Shown here in pieces: positions 1 to 8,867 of a stretch of 64,000 nt of DNA. A program made the translations under genes and the position numbers. Origin of the DNA: Cognatishimia sp. WU-CL00825 (GTDB lineage Bacteria > Pseudomonadota > Alphaproteobacteria > Rhodobacterales > Rhodobacteraceae); contig NZ_BAABWX010000001.1 of the NCBI RefSeq assembly GCF_040364665.1, positions 434,001 through 498,000 on the forward strand. The letters run 5' to 3'. Numbering within the stretch: the stretch's first letter is position 1; each line of letters begins with the position of its first letter. The notes beneath the pieces are model-generated. The model had not been told where the DNA came from and searched no databases. It saw only the letters and a list, made by a program, of their open reading frames with translations.

Positions 1-182
1 ATGGCTATTGGGAGCGCGGTTTGAACGCCTGGGATATCGCAGCAGGGATCATTATCGTGAAAGAAGCCGGCGGCTTTGTGCATGCAATTGATCCAAGTGA
101 AAGCGTGATCGATAGCGGAACAGTTTTGTGCGCAAATGAGCCGATTTTTGATCAATTCTCAAAGGTTATTCGCCAGTCCTAA
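1..182 (+). CDS. Inositol monophosphatase family protein (C-terminal end, 5' truncated by window)
   Basis: Only the last 59 codons lie in the window, in the frame that begins at base 3. They contain the inositol monophosphatase-family signature WDIAAGIIIVKEAGG, in which the Asp of the WDxAAG motif is a metal ligand. The end matches the usual C-terminus of SuhB-like enzymes, which dephosphorylate inositol-1-phosphate or related sugar phosphates in the cytoplasm using Mg2+. The stop codon is TAA at 180-182, directly followed by a strong terminator. The exact substrate cannot be told from this fragment. Confidence 0.85.
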   Translation, partial: GYWERGLNAWDIAAGIIIVKEAGGFVHAIDPSESVIDSGTVLCANEPIFDQFSKVIRQS

Positions 183-190
183 AGTAAATC

Positions 191-216
191 AGGCGCTCTT
201 TAGAGCGCCTTTTTTT
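191..216 (+). terminator. Rho-independent terminator of the inositol monophosphatase gene
   Basis: An 8-bp perfect stem (191-198 with 203-210), a TTTA loop and a run of T residues. The T run lies on the plus strand only, so it serves the upstream phosphatase gene. The TAA stop of the convergent gfa gene (200-202) lies in the loop. Confidence 0.9.
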
Positions 217-580
217 GTTTCCGGTCACATGGGTGGTTTATCCCATCGACCCATCTGACATCGCCCAAATCTTTTGGGTCAACGCCCTCTAGACAGGCCA
301 CGTTGATACCAAATTGGTTTGGGTCGGATCGACGCTGATGGTGTGTGTAGATCCCGCGATTGTTACAAAAGTAGTGCTTCGCCGTTTTGGTGCCCCATTG
401 ATACAGCGACAGCATATCATTACCCGTGACAATTTCTAAGCCGTCAAGCGCGGCGCTGACGGCAATTGCGCCACGTCTACTACAATAGCTACAATCACAA
501 CGTCTAGCTGTTTCCAAACCCTCAGACAGAGTGACATGAATTGTAACGGCCTTGCAGTGGCAAGTTAGAACATAATTCAT
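200..580 (-). CDS. GFA-family (glutathione-dependent formaldehyde-activating enzyme-like) zinc protein, one ligand altered
   Basis: This is a 126-residue protein with the Cys pattern of the GFA/CENP-V fold: CHC at residues 7-9, C28-x-C30-x2-C33, and a late Cys at 72. Family members bind two zinc ions and are linked to S-hydroxymethylglutathione formation or related small-aldehyde chemistry. The C28/C30/C33 trio of the catalytic-type site is intact. In the structural-type site the usual final C-x2-C reads C72-N-N-R75: the codon is CGC where TGC would give Cys, a single-base difference. The rest of that block (GIYTHHQRR) is typical. The start codon overlaps the stop of the upstream rhomboid gene by 4 nt (ATGA), so the two are probably translationally coupled. 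Family call is firm; substrate is unknown. Confidence 0.8.
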   Translation of the reverse strand: MNYVLTCHCKAVTIHVTLSEGLETARRCDCSYCSRRGAIAVSAALDGLEIVTGNDMLSLYQWGTKTAKHYFCNNRGIYTHHQRRSDPNQFGINVACLEGVDPKDLGDVRWVDGINHPCDRKQKKAL

Positions 581-1323
581 TTTCTTCTATTCACCTTTGG
601 AATGTCTGTTTTGGCAAACCGATAGCGCGCTTCAGGGTTGCGCGGTTGGCCAAGGGTAAAACTCCAGAACTCGGTGCCTCCGCGCCGCAGCCACAAGGGA
701 ATGGTAAGGATCAGCCCAATGGCAAAACCCCCGGCGTGGGCCCAATACGCCACGCCGCTTGTTGCAATTTCTGAGGTCAGGCCGCTGGCCAGCTGCAGCA
801 CAAACCAAAGGCCAAGCATGAGCCAAGCGGGGACGGTGAAAACCTTGAAGAACACAATCAATACCACCAAGATATCTACGCGAGCTTTAGGATACATCAG
901 CAAATAGCCCCCCATGACACCAGAAATTGCGCCTGACGCTCCAACTGTGGGAATGCCACTTTGCGGGGCAGCGATGACTTGGGCCAATCCGGCTCCAATG
1001 CCTGCAAAACAATAGAACGCCGCAAATCCCAGGTGCCCCATTTCGTCTTCTAGGTTGTCGCCAAAGATCCAAAGAAACAGCATGTTGCCTGCAAGATGCA
1101 TCAGCCCCCCATGCAAAAACATAGAGGTGAAAAGCCCTTGGAAATCCTGCCCACTGGAAACGCGATTTGGGAACAATGCCCAATCTGAGTAGAACGAAGC
1201 CAATAAAGCGGGCTGAGCTTCCAGCGGCCAAGTGTAAAGAAAGATCGCCACATTTGTGGCGATCAATGCATAGGTCAAATAGGGTATGCGGCCAGATGGA
1301 TTGTGATCACGGATTGGGAACAT
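577..1323 (-). CDS. Rhomboid family intramembrane serine protease
   Basis: The gene encodes a 248-residue polytopic inner-membrane protein. It has the rhomboid signatures in order: HGGLMHLAGN at residues 71-80 (oxyanion His/Asn helix), GASG with the catalytic Ser at 130, and the catalytic His at 196 in YWAHAGG. The protease cleaves transmembrane segments within the bilayer; its substrate cannot be told. The start at 1323 was chosen because MFPIRDHNPSGRIPY matches the usual N-terminus of alphaproteobacterial rhomboids; an upstream in-frame ATG at 1410 would overlap putA and add atypical sequence. It lies 31 bp after putA and overlaps gfa by 4 nt, so the three genes may share a transcript. Confidence 0.88.
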   Translation of the reverse strand: MFPIRDHNPSGRIPYLTYALIATNVAIFLYTWPLEAQPALLASFYSDWALFPNRVSSGQDFQGLFTSMFLHGGLMHLAGNMLFLWIFGDNLEDEMGHLGFAAFYCFAGIGAGLAQVIAAPQSGIPTVGASGAISGVMGGYLLMYPKARVDILVVLIVFFKVFTVPAWLMLGLWFVLQLASGLTSEIATSGVAYWAHAGGFAIGLILTIPLWLRRGGTEFWSFTLGQPRNPEARYRFAKTDIPKVNRRK

Positions 1324-1354
1324 CTTTCCAAGCTGGCCGGAATACGCAGGGGCG

Positions 1355-4300
1355 TCAAGCTCCTCCGCCAAGCAAAGCAGCATTGCCGCCAGCCGCAGTT
1401 GTATCAACACAAACGTGACGTTCTGCGCGCGCCCGTGCTGTGTCTGGCAGACCAGTGATCAACGGCACAATTGCTCCGTCGCGTGTGGCCAGCGCTTGCT
1501 CGTATTCACGCGCCGTGGTGCTGTCACCCCACCAGATCACTCCAGCAATCCCTGAAAGCTTGGTCAGGTCTTGTGCTGAAACCGCGCCGTCGGCAATCGC
1601 GGCGCGCCCACCCAAGGCCAACAGGGCAGCTGCCTGCTGTTTGGCAGCTTCTGCACCGGGGCCCATGCATAAGACGGGTGGTCGGGCCATGGTGGTCAAC
1701 CGATTGGATTCGCCTGTGGGTCCTGGCAAAGATACGGTGGTTTCGGCCGCCCCAGGGGCGGCATTATCTATGGCTGTTTGCAGGGATTGGGCAGGCATTG
1801 TTGTCCCCCAACGATCGTCGGTTCTAACCGCTTCAACGTTCAGAAAGCGCGATAGATATAGCGGGCCACCTGCTTTTGGGCCGGTTCCAGATAATCCCTC
1901 GCCACCAAATGGCTGACTTCCGACAATCGCCCCAATTTGGTTGCGATTGACATAGATATTGCCGGCGTGAATGCGGTCAGAAACATGCTGCACGCGATCG
2001 TCAATGCGGGTTTGAAGACCAAACGTTAGCCCATAACCAGTCGCATTGATCGCATCAATGACGTCGTCTAACTCGTTGGATTTAAAGGTTGCCACATGCA
2101 GAACCGGCCCGAAAATCTCTTTCTTGAGGTCGGCAATACTATCTACTTTGATCATGGTGGGTGCAACAAAGTGACCCGTCTGCGGGGTTGCCAATTGAAA
2201 GATCACCCGGCCGTCGGCCTGCGCTTGTGCGATATGGTCGGCGATGTCGTGCTGTGCAGCACCATCAATGACCGGGCCAGAATCGGTCTCATAGTTCCAA
2301 GGGTCACCCAAGCATAATTCTTTCACCGCACCTTGCAGCATCTCTAGCAAGCTGTCGGCAATGTCTTCTTGGACATAAAGGCAACGCAGTGCAGAGCAGC
2401 GTTGCCCCGCTGACTGGAATGCGCTCTCAACAATCGCGGTTACAGCTTGCTCGGGCAGGGCAGTTGAATCGACGATCATCGCATTCAATCCGCCAGTTTC
2501 AGCAATCAACGGGGCACCAGGGGCCATGTGAGTGCTCATCGCCGCGCGAATGCGTAGCGCAGTAGCTGTGGACCCCGTAAAACAAACGCCATTCACGCGC
2601 ACATCAGACGTGATTGCAGCCCCCACTTTAGAGCCAGAGCCGGGAATGAATTGTAGTACACTGCGCGGCACACCCGCTTGGTGCAACAGCTCAACTGCTC
2701 TAAATGCGATTAATGGGGTTTGGTCTGCAGGCTTTGCCAGAACGGCGTTGCCCGCTGCGAGGGCTGCAGAAACCTGACCTGTGAAGATCGCGAGGGGGAA
2801 GTTCCAGGGGCTAATGCAGCTGAATACTCCAGCAGCCTTTTGTGATGGCGCATTGGCTGCATAAAAACGCAGGAAGTCGACAGCTTCTCGCAGCTCAGCA
2901 ACCTGATCGAGAGGTGTTTTGCCTGCTTCGCGGGCCAAAATTGCAAAGAATTCGCCAAAATTCTCTTCGTATAAGTCCGCAGCTTTCGCCAAAATTTGCC
3001 CGCGTTCCTCGGGGCTGGCATCCCAGGCTTTGGCACCAGCAAGGGCGGCCTCAATACCTTCGGGGCTTGTGTGGGTGATTGTACCCAAAGTATCTGCCAG
3101 AGAATAAGGGTTTTTCACATCAAATGTTGCGTCAGGTTTGGCCTCTGCCGCCAGCAAAGGCACCGCGTGCCATACCTGTTTTAAAAATGGCGCACGTGCA
3201 GCATCAACGCGCTCTAATGTTGGAACATCTCGGAGGTCAAACCCCTGCGAATTTTCGCGTTCCGGCGCGAACAGATGCGGGCCGGTCTCGATTTGCCGCT
3301 GGCCGTCTTCCAGGGCTTCGAATGGGTCGCGCGCGACGATTTCCGGCGCAACGTCTTCGTCAACAATCTGGTTCACAAATGAACTGTTGGCTCCGTTTTC
3401 CAGTAAGCGACGTACCAAATAGGCCAGCAAATCGCGATGCGCCCCAACTGGTGCATAGATGCGGCAGCGCGTTTTGTTGTCATCCAGAACAATGCTATGC
3501 AGGCTTTCGCCCATTCCATGAAGTCTTTGGAACTCAAAAGTCGATTTATCACTGCCCATATCCAAAATGGCGGCCACAGTGTGCGCATTGTGAGTGGCAA
3601 ATTGCGGATAAATCCGATCCGTCATCCCCAGCAATTTGCGGGCATTAGCGATATAGCTGATGTCGGTTGCCGCTTTGTTTGTAAATACAGGAAAGCTCTC
3701 TAACCCTTGAACTTGGGCCAACTTTACCTCTGTGTCCCAATATGCCCCTTTGACAAGCCGAACCATAATCTTGCGATCCAGCTTCGCCGAAAGCTCATAC
3801 AGAAAATCAAGCGTCGCGCCCGCGCGTTTGCCATAGGCTTGCACGACAACTCCAAAACCGTCCCAACCTGCTAGGGCAGGTTCAGACAAAACTGCCTCGA
3901 TAACATCCATCGAAATGGACAAGCGGTCCGCTTCTTCTGCATCAATATTCAGCCCCATGCCCGCGGATTTAGCTAGCAAAGCCAAGGACCTAAGGCGCGG
4001 CACCAACTCATTTATGACACGCGTGCGTTGGGTGACCTCATAGCGGGGATGCAATGCGGAAAGCTTTACAGAGATCCCTGGGTTGTCACGGATGTCGTCA
4101 TTTGTGCAAGCAGCGGCAATCGCAGTAATCGCCCGGGAATAAGCCAGATGATACCGCATTGCGTCCGCTTCGGTCTTGGCCGCTTCGCCAAGCATGTCAT
4201 AGGAATATGAATAGCCTTTTGCTTCCATTTTTGCAGCGCGATCCATGGCTGATACAATGGTTTCACCCAGTACAAATTGACGCCCCATTTCTTTCATTGC

Positions 4301-4774
4301 GCGCCCAACAGCCGTACGAATAACCGGTTCGCCCAGACGTTTTACGGCACTGCGAAGAGAGCCAATGATGCCTTTGTTCTCGTCGTCCAAGACTTTGCCC
4401 GTCAGCATCAACGCCCAAGTCGAAGCATTGACAAGCGAGGAGGTCGAATGCCCAAGGTGCTTGCCCCAGTTGGAAGGCGCAATCTTGTCCTCGATCAAAG
4501 CGTCGATCGTTTCCGCATCAGGCACACGCAACAAAGCTTCTGCCAAACACATCAGCGCGATGCCTTCATCCGTGGATAGACCATATTCTGCCAGAAAGAC
4601 TTCCATCAATCCCGGCTGGGTTTTCCCGCGAATTTGACTCACCAGATTGGCCGCTGATTTTGTAATTCGCTTTCGGTCCTCGGGACTTAGCCCAGTCTGT
4701 TCTTTCAGCTGCGCTACAAGCAGATCTTCGTCGCAATATGTGGATGTATCTATCAGGCGGCGGTGGGATGTCAT
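1355..4774 (-). CDS. putA: Bifunctional proline dehydrogenase / L-glutamate-gamma-semialdehyde dehydrogenase (PutA)
   Basis: This 1139-residue enzyme oxidises proline to glutamate in two steps, using FAD and then NAD+. The N-terminal half is the proline dehydrogenase barrel (for example LVKGAYWDTEVK). The C-terminal half is an aldehyde dehydrogenase with SPWNFPLA near residue 657, the general base Glu near 758 (AETGGLN) and the nucleophile Cys near 791 (SAGQRCSALR). There is no N-terminal ribbon-helix-helix DNA-binding domain, so it is not a self-regulating PutA of the E. coli type. About 120 extra C-terminal residues fit the C-terminal domain found in longer PutAs. Control is expected from the divergent Lrp-type gene at 4892. 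Rhomboid and gfa genes follow on the same strand. Confidence 0.97.
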   Translation of the reverse strand: MTSHRRLIDTSTYCDEDLLVAQLKEQTGLSPEDRKRITKSAANLVSQIRGKTQPGLMEVFLAEYGLSTDEGIALMCLAEALLRVPDAETIDALIEDKIAPSNWGKHLGHSTSSLVNASTWALMLTGKVLDDENKGIIGSLRSAVKRLGEPVIRTAVGRAMKEMGRQFVLGETIVSAMDRAAKMEAKGYSYSYDMLGEAAKTEADAMRYHLAYSRAITAIAAACTNDDIRDNPGISVKLSALHPRYEVTQRTRVINELVPRLRSLALLAKSAGMGLNIDAEEADRLSISMDVIEAVLSEPALAGWDGFGVVVQAYGKRAGATLDFLYELSAKLDRKIMVRLVKGAYWDTEVKLAQVQGLESFPVFTNKAATDISYIANARKLLGMTDRIYPQFATHNAHTVAAILDMGSDKSTFEFQRLHGMGESLHSIVLDDNKTRCRIYAPVGAHRDLLAYLVRRLLENGANSSFVNQIVDEDVAPEIVARDPFEALEDGQRQIETGPHLFAPERENSQGFDLRDVPTLERVDAARAPFLKQVWHAVPLLAAEAKPDATFDVKNPYSLADTLGTITHTSPEGIEAALAGAKAWDASPEERGQILAKAADLYEENFGEFFAILAREAGKTPLDQVAELREAVDFLRFYAANAPSQKAAGVFSCISPWNFPLAIFTGQVSAALAAGNAVLAKPADQTPLIAFRAVELLHQAGVPRSVLQFIPGSGSKVGAAITSDVRVNGVCFTGSTATALRIRAAMSTHMAPGAPLIAETGGLNAMIVDSTALPEQAVTAIVESAFQSAGQRCSALRCLYVQEDIADSLLEMLQGAVKELCLGDPWNYETDSGPVIDGAAQHDIADHIAQAQADGRVIFQLATPQTGHFVAPTMIKVDSIADLKKEIFGPVLHVATFKSNELDDVIDAINATGYGLTFGLQTRIDDRVQHVSDRIHAGNIYVNRNQIGAIVGSQPFGGEGLSGTGPKAGGPLYLSRFLNVEAVRTDDRWGTTMPAQSLQTAIDNAAPGAAETTVSLPGPTGESNRLTTMARPPVLCMGPGAEAAKQQAAALLALGGRAAIADGAVSAQDLTKLSGIAGVIWWGDSTTAREYEQALATRDGAIVPLITGLPDTARARAERHVCVDTTAAGGNAALLGGGA

Positions 4775-4857
4775 CTGATTCTCCGAGAATGAGGTGGGGT
4801 GTTTTGATCAGCTTAATGGTTATTTTGAAGTCGATTTTCCTGAATTTTTCGTATATG

Positions 4858-4869
4858 CCTTCCGGAAGG
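4858..4869. promoter_or_regulatory. Candidate operator in the putA / Lrp-regulator divergent promoter
   Basis: The perfect 12-bp palindrome CCTTCCGGAAGG sits in the 117-bp gap between the divergent putA and Lrp-family genes. It is 22 bp upstream of the regulator's start. Lrp/AsnC proteins bind as dimers or octamers to inverted repeats in such gaps, so this is a reasonable operator candidate. It is not proven. Confidence 0.4.
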
Positions 4870-4891
4870 ACTTAATTTTGGGTAAAACACG

Positions 4892-5368
4892 ATGCAATCA
4901 GGGCAGATAGAGGTCGACAGCTTTGACCGAAAGATTTTGGACGTGCTTGCGCGCAATGGGCGGACGTCGATCACGGATTTGGCCAAAGAAGTCGGACTTT
5001 CCAAAAGCCCAACTCAAGCGCGCTTGCGTCGCCTTGAAAGCGAGGGCGTGATCACCGGCTATTGCGCGCAGCTAGACCCCATTCGACTTGGCCTTGATCA
5101 TGTGGCCTTTGTCGAAGTGAAATTGACCGACACGCGCGAGGCCGCCTTGGCGGCTTTTAATGCCGCAATTTTGGAAGTACCCGAGATTGAACAAGCCCAT
5201 ATGATCGCAAGTCATTTTGACTATTTATTAAAGGTACGCGTAACAAATATGGCGGCTTATCGTGCGGTTTTGGGTGAAAAAATCTCGGCTTTGCCGCATG
5301 TTGCCAGCACCTCAACTTATGTGGCGATGCAGTCTGTGAAAGAAAGTGGATTTTCTGAAATAGCATAG
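4892..5368 (+). CDS. putR: Lrp/AsnC family transcriptional regulator, probable proline-responsive activator of putA
   Basis: This is a 158-residue protein with an N-terminal winged helix-turn-helix (NGRTSITDLAKEVGLSKSP, about residues 25-45) and a C-terminal RAM ligand-binding domain. Lrp/AsnC proteins sense amino acids and bend DNA as dimers or octamers. The gene is divergent from putA, the arrangement known for proline-responsive PutR regulators of alphaproteobacteria, and this PutA lacks its own DNA-binding domain. That context supports PutR; the sequence alone shows only the family. A 12-bp palindrome lies in the shared promoter gap. Confidence 0.85.
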   Translation: MQSGQIEVDSFDRKILDVLARNGRTSITDLAKEVGLSKSPTQARLRRLESEGVITGYCAQLDPIRLGLDHVAFVEVKLTDTREAALAAFNAAILEVPEIEQAHMIASHFDYLLKVRVTNMAAYRAVLGEKISALPHVASTSTYVAMQSVKESGFSEIA

Positions 5369-5474
5369 CGTCTTGGCTCTTTACACCTCAGACGAGAGCG
5401 CTATTGTCGCCCGCAGTTTGAAAGATTGCTTTGGCCACTATTGCCTTGGTGTTTACAGACTGAAAACGCCAGAT

Positions 5475-5561
5475 GCGGGCGTGATGGAATGGTAGACATA
5501 CCAGACTTAAAATCTGTTGGGCCTTGTGCCCGTGTGGGTTCGAGTCCCACCGCCCGCACCA
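5475..5561 (+). tRNA. tRNA-Leu (anticodon UAA), CCA encoded
   Basis: The gene folds as a class II tRNA. The acceptor stem is GCGGGCG (5475-5481) with CGCCCGC (5551-5557), followed by discriminator A and an encoded CCA. The anticodon loop is CTTAAAA with UAA at 5508-5510. There is a long variable arm, and the T arm holds GGTTCGAGTCC. It reads UUA leucine codons. No integrase or duplicated 3' end is present nearby, so it shows no sign of use as an attachment site. Confidence 0.97.
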
Positions 5562-5638
5562 ATTCACCAGCTTGAAATCATTGATGAATACTGTAGGCCA
5601 CGCCTTGAGATTTTGGTGAGTTATTGGTCTTTGGGTAG

Positions 5639-5663
5639 ATTGGCGCGGCGAGACCGCGCCAAT
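5639..5663. other. GC-rich hairpin downstream of metG
   Basis: Perfect 10-bp inverted repeat (5639-5648 with 5654-5663, 5-nt loop) just past the metG stop. Neither strand has a T run after it, so it is not a classical intrinsic terminator. It may protect the mRNA 3' end or act with Rho. Confidence 0.5.
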
Positions 5664-5667
5664 GTTC

Positions 5668-7380
5668 TTAGTCGCGGGTTCCGGCAAAGCGGGTTTGCCA
5701 CTCTTCGCGTTCGTCGTCGGTGATTTTTCGGAATGTCACTTCGGGCACCGTGAAGGCATGACCAATTTTTAACTGCTGCAAAGTTTCCGCGACATCATCG
5801 GGCCATTCCGTGTTTGACACATTCATTGACGCCAGCAACGAGGCGCTTGCGTCGGGGATGAAGGGGGCTGAAAGCACGGCGTAGAAGGGGATCAGGTTCA
5901 GTGCCAAACGGATTTGGATAGCGGCCTGATCTGGATCAGTTTTGAACGTTGTCCAGGGGGCAACGGCTTGCAGGTATTCATTGCCCGCTGCCCAAATCGC
6001 ACGCAATTCTTGAGCGGATTTGCGCACTTCCATGTCCTGCATGTGCTGTTCATAGGCGCGCACGCGTGTGGTCAGCTCTTGGATCAACGCCAATTCCTGC
6101 GGGCCATAGTTTGCGCCTTCGGGCACGGCTTCGGAGAATTTGGAACGGCAGAATTTTGTCACGCGGGACACAAAATTACCCAGCACGTCCGCTAAGTCTT
6201 TGTTCACGGATCCTTGGAAGTTTTCCCAAGTAAATTCCGCATCAGAGCTTTCAGGAGCATGGCTTAGAAGCCACCAGCGCCAGTAGTCTGCGGGCAGAAT
6301 CTCAAGCGCCTGGTCCATGAATACACCGCGCCCACGCGAAGTGCTGAACTGGCCGCCATCGTAATTTAAGTAGTTGAAAGATTTGATGTAATCCACCAGC
6401 TTCCACGGCTCTTGGGAGCCGAAAATTGTCACAGGAAATGACAGGGTGTGGAATGGCACGTTATCTTTGCCCATGAATTGCGTATAGGTCACATCCTCGG
6501 CACCTTTGTCAGTGCGCCACCAGCGTTCCCAGTCTGTGCCTTTGCCGGCATCAACCCATTCTTGGGAGGCGGCGATGTATTCGATGGGGGCGTCGAACCA
6601 AACGTAGAAGACTTTGTCTTCCATGCCGGGCCAGTCTTGGTCGCCGTTTTTCACCGGCACGCCCCAGTCCAGATCGCGGGTGATGCCGCGGTCTTGCAAA
6701 CCGTCGCCATCGGTCAGCCATTTCTTAGCAATCGAGGTGGTGAGGATCGGCCAATCGTGTTTGCTGTCAATCCAGTCCGAAAGCTTTTCGCGCATTTCGG
6801 ATTGGCGCAGGTAGAGATGTTTCGTGGCGCGTTCTTCCAGTTCAGTCGAGCCTGAAATGGTGGAATAGGGGTTGATCAGATCGGTGGGGTCAAGCTGCTT
6901 GGTGCAGTTGTCACATTGATCACCGCGCGCGCTTTCAAATCCACAGTTGGGGCAGGTGCCTTCGATGTATCGGTCTGGTAAAAACCGCCCGTCCGCGTGG
7001 GAATACATCTGGGTTTCTTCAACTTCGCGGATCAGTCCTGCCTGGGCCAAACGACCTGCAAAGTGTTGTGTAAGCTTATGATTTTGTTCACTAGATGACC
7101 GACCAAAGTGATCAAAGGACAGACGGAAGCCCTCGGCGATTTTGGCTTGGATCTCATGCATTTCAGCGCAGTATTCGGCAACCGGTTGACCGGCTTTGGC
7201 AGCGGCAAGTTCTGCGGGTGTGCCGTGCTCGTCGGTGGCACATAGGAACATAACTTCGTTGCCGCGGGCTCGCTGATAGCGGGCAAACAAATCGGCAGGA
7301 AGCTGGCTGCCCACAAGATTGCCGAGGTGCTTGATGCCGTTGATATATGGGATGGCCGAAGTGATCAGATGGCGCGCCAT
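5668..7380 (-). CDS. metG: Methionyl-tRNA synthetase
   Basis: This 570-residue class I aminoacyl-tRNA synthetase charges tRNA-Met, including the initiator tRNA. The HIGH-type motif reads HLGN (residues 18-21). The KMSKS-equivalent loop reads FSTSRG (near residue 345), the variant usual in this MetRS group. A zinc knuckle ([17 protein letters not shown]) lies near residues 142-158. There is no C-terminal EMAP-like tRNA-binding extension, consistent with the length. The coding strand is opposite to the neighbouring tRNA-Leu and aldo/keto reductase genes. Confidence 0.97.
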   Translation of the reverse strand: MARHLITSAIPYINGIKHLGNLVGSQLPADLFARYQRARGNEVMFLCATDEHGTPAELAAAKAGQPVAEYCAEMHEIQAKIAEGFRLSFDHFGRSSSEQNHKLTQHFAGRLAQAGLIREVEETQMYSHADGRFLPDRYIEGTCPNCGFESARGDQCDNCTKQLDPTDLINPYSTISGSTELEERATKHLYLRQSEMREKLSDWIDSKHDWPILTTSIAKKWLTDGDGLQDRGITRDLDWGVPVKNGDQDWPGMEDKVFYVWFDAPIEYIAASQEWVDAGKGTDWERWWRTDKGAEDVTYTQFMGKDNVPFHTLSFPVTIFGSQEPWKLVDYIKSFNYLNYDGGQFSTSRGRGVFMDQALEILPADYWRWWLLSHAPESSDAEFTWENFQGSVNKDLADVLGNFVSRVTKFCRSKFSEAVPEGANYGPQELALIQELTTRVRAYEQHMQDMEVRKSAQELRAIWAAGNEYLQAVAPWTTFKTDPDQAAIQIRLALNLIPFYAVLSAPFIPDASASLLASMNVSNTEWPDDVAETLQQLKIGHAFTVPEVTFRKITDDEREEWQTRFAGTRD

Positions 7381-7741
7381 GGGGAATTCCTTTGTCCGTC
7401 GTTAAGCCTTCCCTAGACCAATCCTTGTGGCAGTTCCAGAGGGCAGGGCATTGGCGACGCAAAGAGGGGGCTTTCAGCAGAGGTTTCGCGGCGAAACGGT
7501 TGCCGTTGGTCCGTGCGCCGGGTTCATTTTCGATTATTTGTACAATTTGTACGTTTCACGGCCCCAAACGTACGATTCGCTTGGGGTCTGTGCGTGCCGC
7601 ACCAGCCCCCATTCGGCACGCTCCGGGGCCGGTGTTTTGCCTCCCAACGCTTTTTGGAATGACAGCACAGCATTCAATTTCCTTGCAGTTTACCCGCAGC
7701 GGCTTAGGTTGCACGCAAGCTCGAACAGCGAGGACCGCGCG
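7381..7741. other. 361-bp divergent intergenic region between metG and the aldo/keto reductase
   Basis: No convincing gene: the open frames running through it lack a ribosome binding site and family-like sequence. It should carry both divergent promoters. Its striking content is a nest of inverted repeats at 7540-7586, listed separately. The end carries the ribosome binding site GAGG of the reductase gene. Confidence 0.6.
7540..7586. promoter_or_regulatory. Nested inverted repeats, candidate operator cluster
   Basis: Three inverted repeats interlock in 47 bp. GTACAA-T-TTGTAC (7540-7552) is a perfect 13-bp palindrome. GTACGTTT (7549-7556) pairs with AAACGTAC (7566-7573). CCCCAA (7562-7567) pairs with TTGGGG (7581-7586). 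The arms share GTAC cores. Their overlap suggests alternative protein sites or alternative RNA stems rather than a single hairpin. The binding factor is unknown. Confidence 0.4.
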
Positions 7742-8785
7742 ATGAAAACGAACACCCTTGGCCGCACTGGTATTCAGGTGCCCGCCCTTTGTCTTGGGAC
7801 AATGACTTTTGGCACTCAGACATCACAAGAAGATGCGCATCAGCAGATGGACATGTCCTTGATGGCTGGCGTTAATTTTTGGGACACCGCAGAAATGTAT
7901 CCGGTGAACCCTTTGAGCAAGCCAACTCAGGGGGACTCAGAACGCATTCTGGGCAATTGGTTTGAAACAACCGGCCGCCGGAATGAGGTGGTTTTGGCGA
8001 CCAAACATTCTGGCAGCGGCTACCTGAATGTGCGCAATGGGGCAGATATCACGGCGCGGACCATTCCAGAGGCCATCGAGGGGTCTTTGAAGCGGCTGAA
8101 GACAGATCATATTGATCTTTATCAGTTTCATTGGCCCAATCGCGGCAGCTATATGTTCCGGCAGAACTGGAGCTTTGACCCGACCAGTCAGAACCGGCAA
8201 CAAACGCTGGACCATATGCTGGAAGCGTTGCAGGCACTGCAAACAGAGGTGGATCGGGGCACCATTCGCGCCTTTGGCCTGTCAAATGAAAGCGCCTGGG
8301 GCATGACGCAATGGGCTGGGTTGGCAGACGCCCATGGATTGCCGCGTGTGGCCAGCATTCAGAACGAATATTCGTTGCTGTGCCGCTTGTTTGATACCGA
8401 TTGTGCAGAGGTTTGTCATAACGAAGAGATCGGGTTGTTGTCTTATTCCCCTTTGGCGACAGGATATCTGACCGGCAAATATCAGAACGATGCGGTTCCA
8501 GCGGGATCAAGGATGTCGATTGGCCCTGATCTGGGTGGGCGGCGCACAGATCGCGTTCAGGGGGTGACCCAGGCTTATCTGGATTTGGCCGCAGAGCATG
8601 GTTTGGATCTGGTGCATATGTCGCTGGCATGGTGTATGCAGCGGCCGTTTATGGCGTCGACCATCTTTGGGGCCACAACCGTCGATCAGCTCGCCCATAT
8701 TCTGGAAGGGCGGGATTTGGTCCTGTCTGAGGATGTGATGCAGGCGATTGATGCGGTGCACCGTGCCAACCCAATGCCATTCTAA
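7742..8785 (+). CDS. Aldo/keto reductase, Tas-like
   Basis: This is a 347-residue NADPH-dependent oxidoreductase of the aldo/keto reductase superfamily. The catalytic tetrad is visible: D48 and Y53 (FWDTAEMYP), K88 (LATKHS) and H130 (DLYQFHWPN). The AEMYPV and LTGKY motifs and the overall length match E. coli Tas, a protein of uncertain physiological substrate. The start at 7742 has a GAGG ribosome binding site; the longer upstream frame is not family-like. It stands alone, divergent from metG. The substrate cannot be predicted. Confidence 0.92.
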   Translation: MKTNTLGRTGIQVPALCLGTMTFGTQTSQEDAHQQMDMSLMAGVNFWDTAEMYPVNPLSKPTQGDSERILGNWFETTGRRNEVVLATKHSGSGYLNVRNGADITARTIPEAIEGSLKRLKTDHIDLYQFHWPNRGSYMFRQNWSFDPTSQNRQQTLDHMLEALQALQTEVDRGTIRAFGLSNESAWGMTQWAGLADAHGLPRVASIQNEYSLLCRLFDTDCAEVCHNEEIGLLSYSPLATGYLTGKYQNDAVPAGSRMSIGPDLGGRRTDRVQGVTQAYLDLAAEHGLDLVHMSLAWCMQRPFMASTIFGATTVDQLAHILEGRDLVLSEDVMQAIDAVHRANPMPF

Positions 8786-8867
8786 GGGGCAAAACTCAGG
8801 GTGTTTGGGTATTGGCCTGGTCTGCATATTCAGGATAACAACGTTCAACTGATAAGGGGAACGAGCG

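Noticed and set aside
5475..5561. tRNA-Leu as integration site of a mobile element
   Set aside because: No integrase, no repeated tRNA 3' end and no accessory genes lie next to it.
7427..7741. N-terminal extension of the aldo/keto reductase by 105 codons
   Set aside because: The extension is not family-like. The ATG at 7742 has a ribosome binding site and the standard N-terminus.
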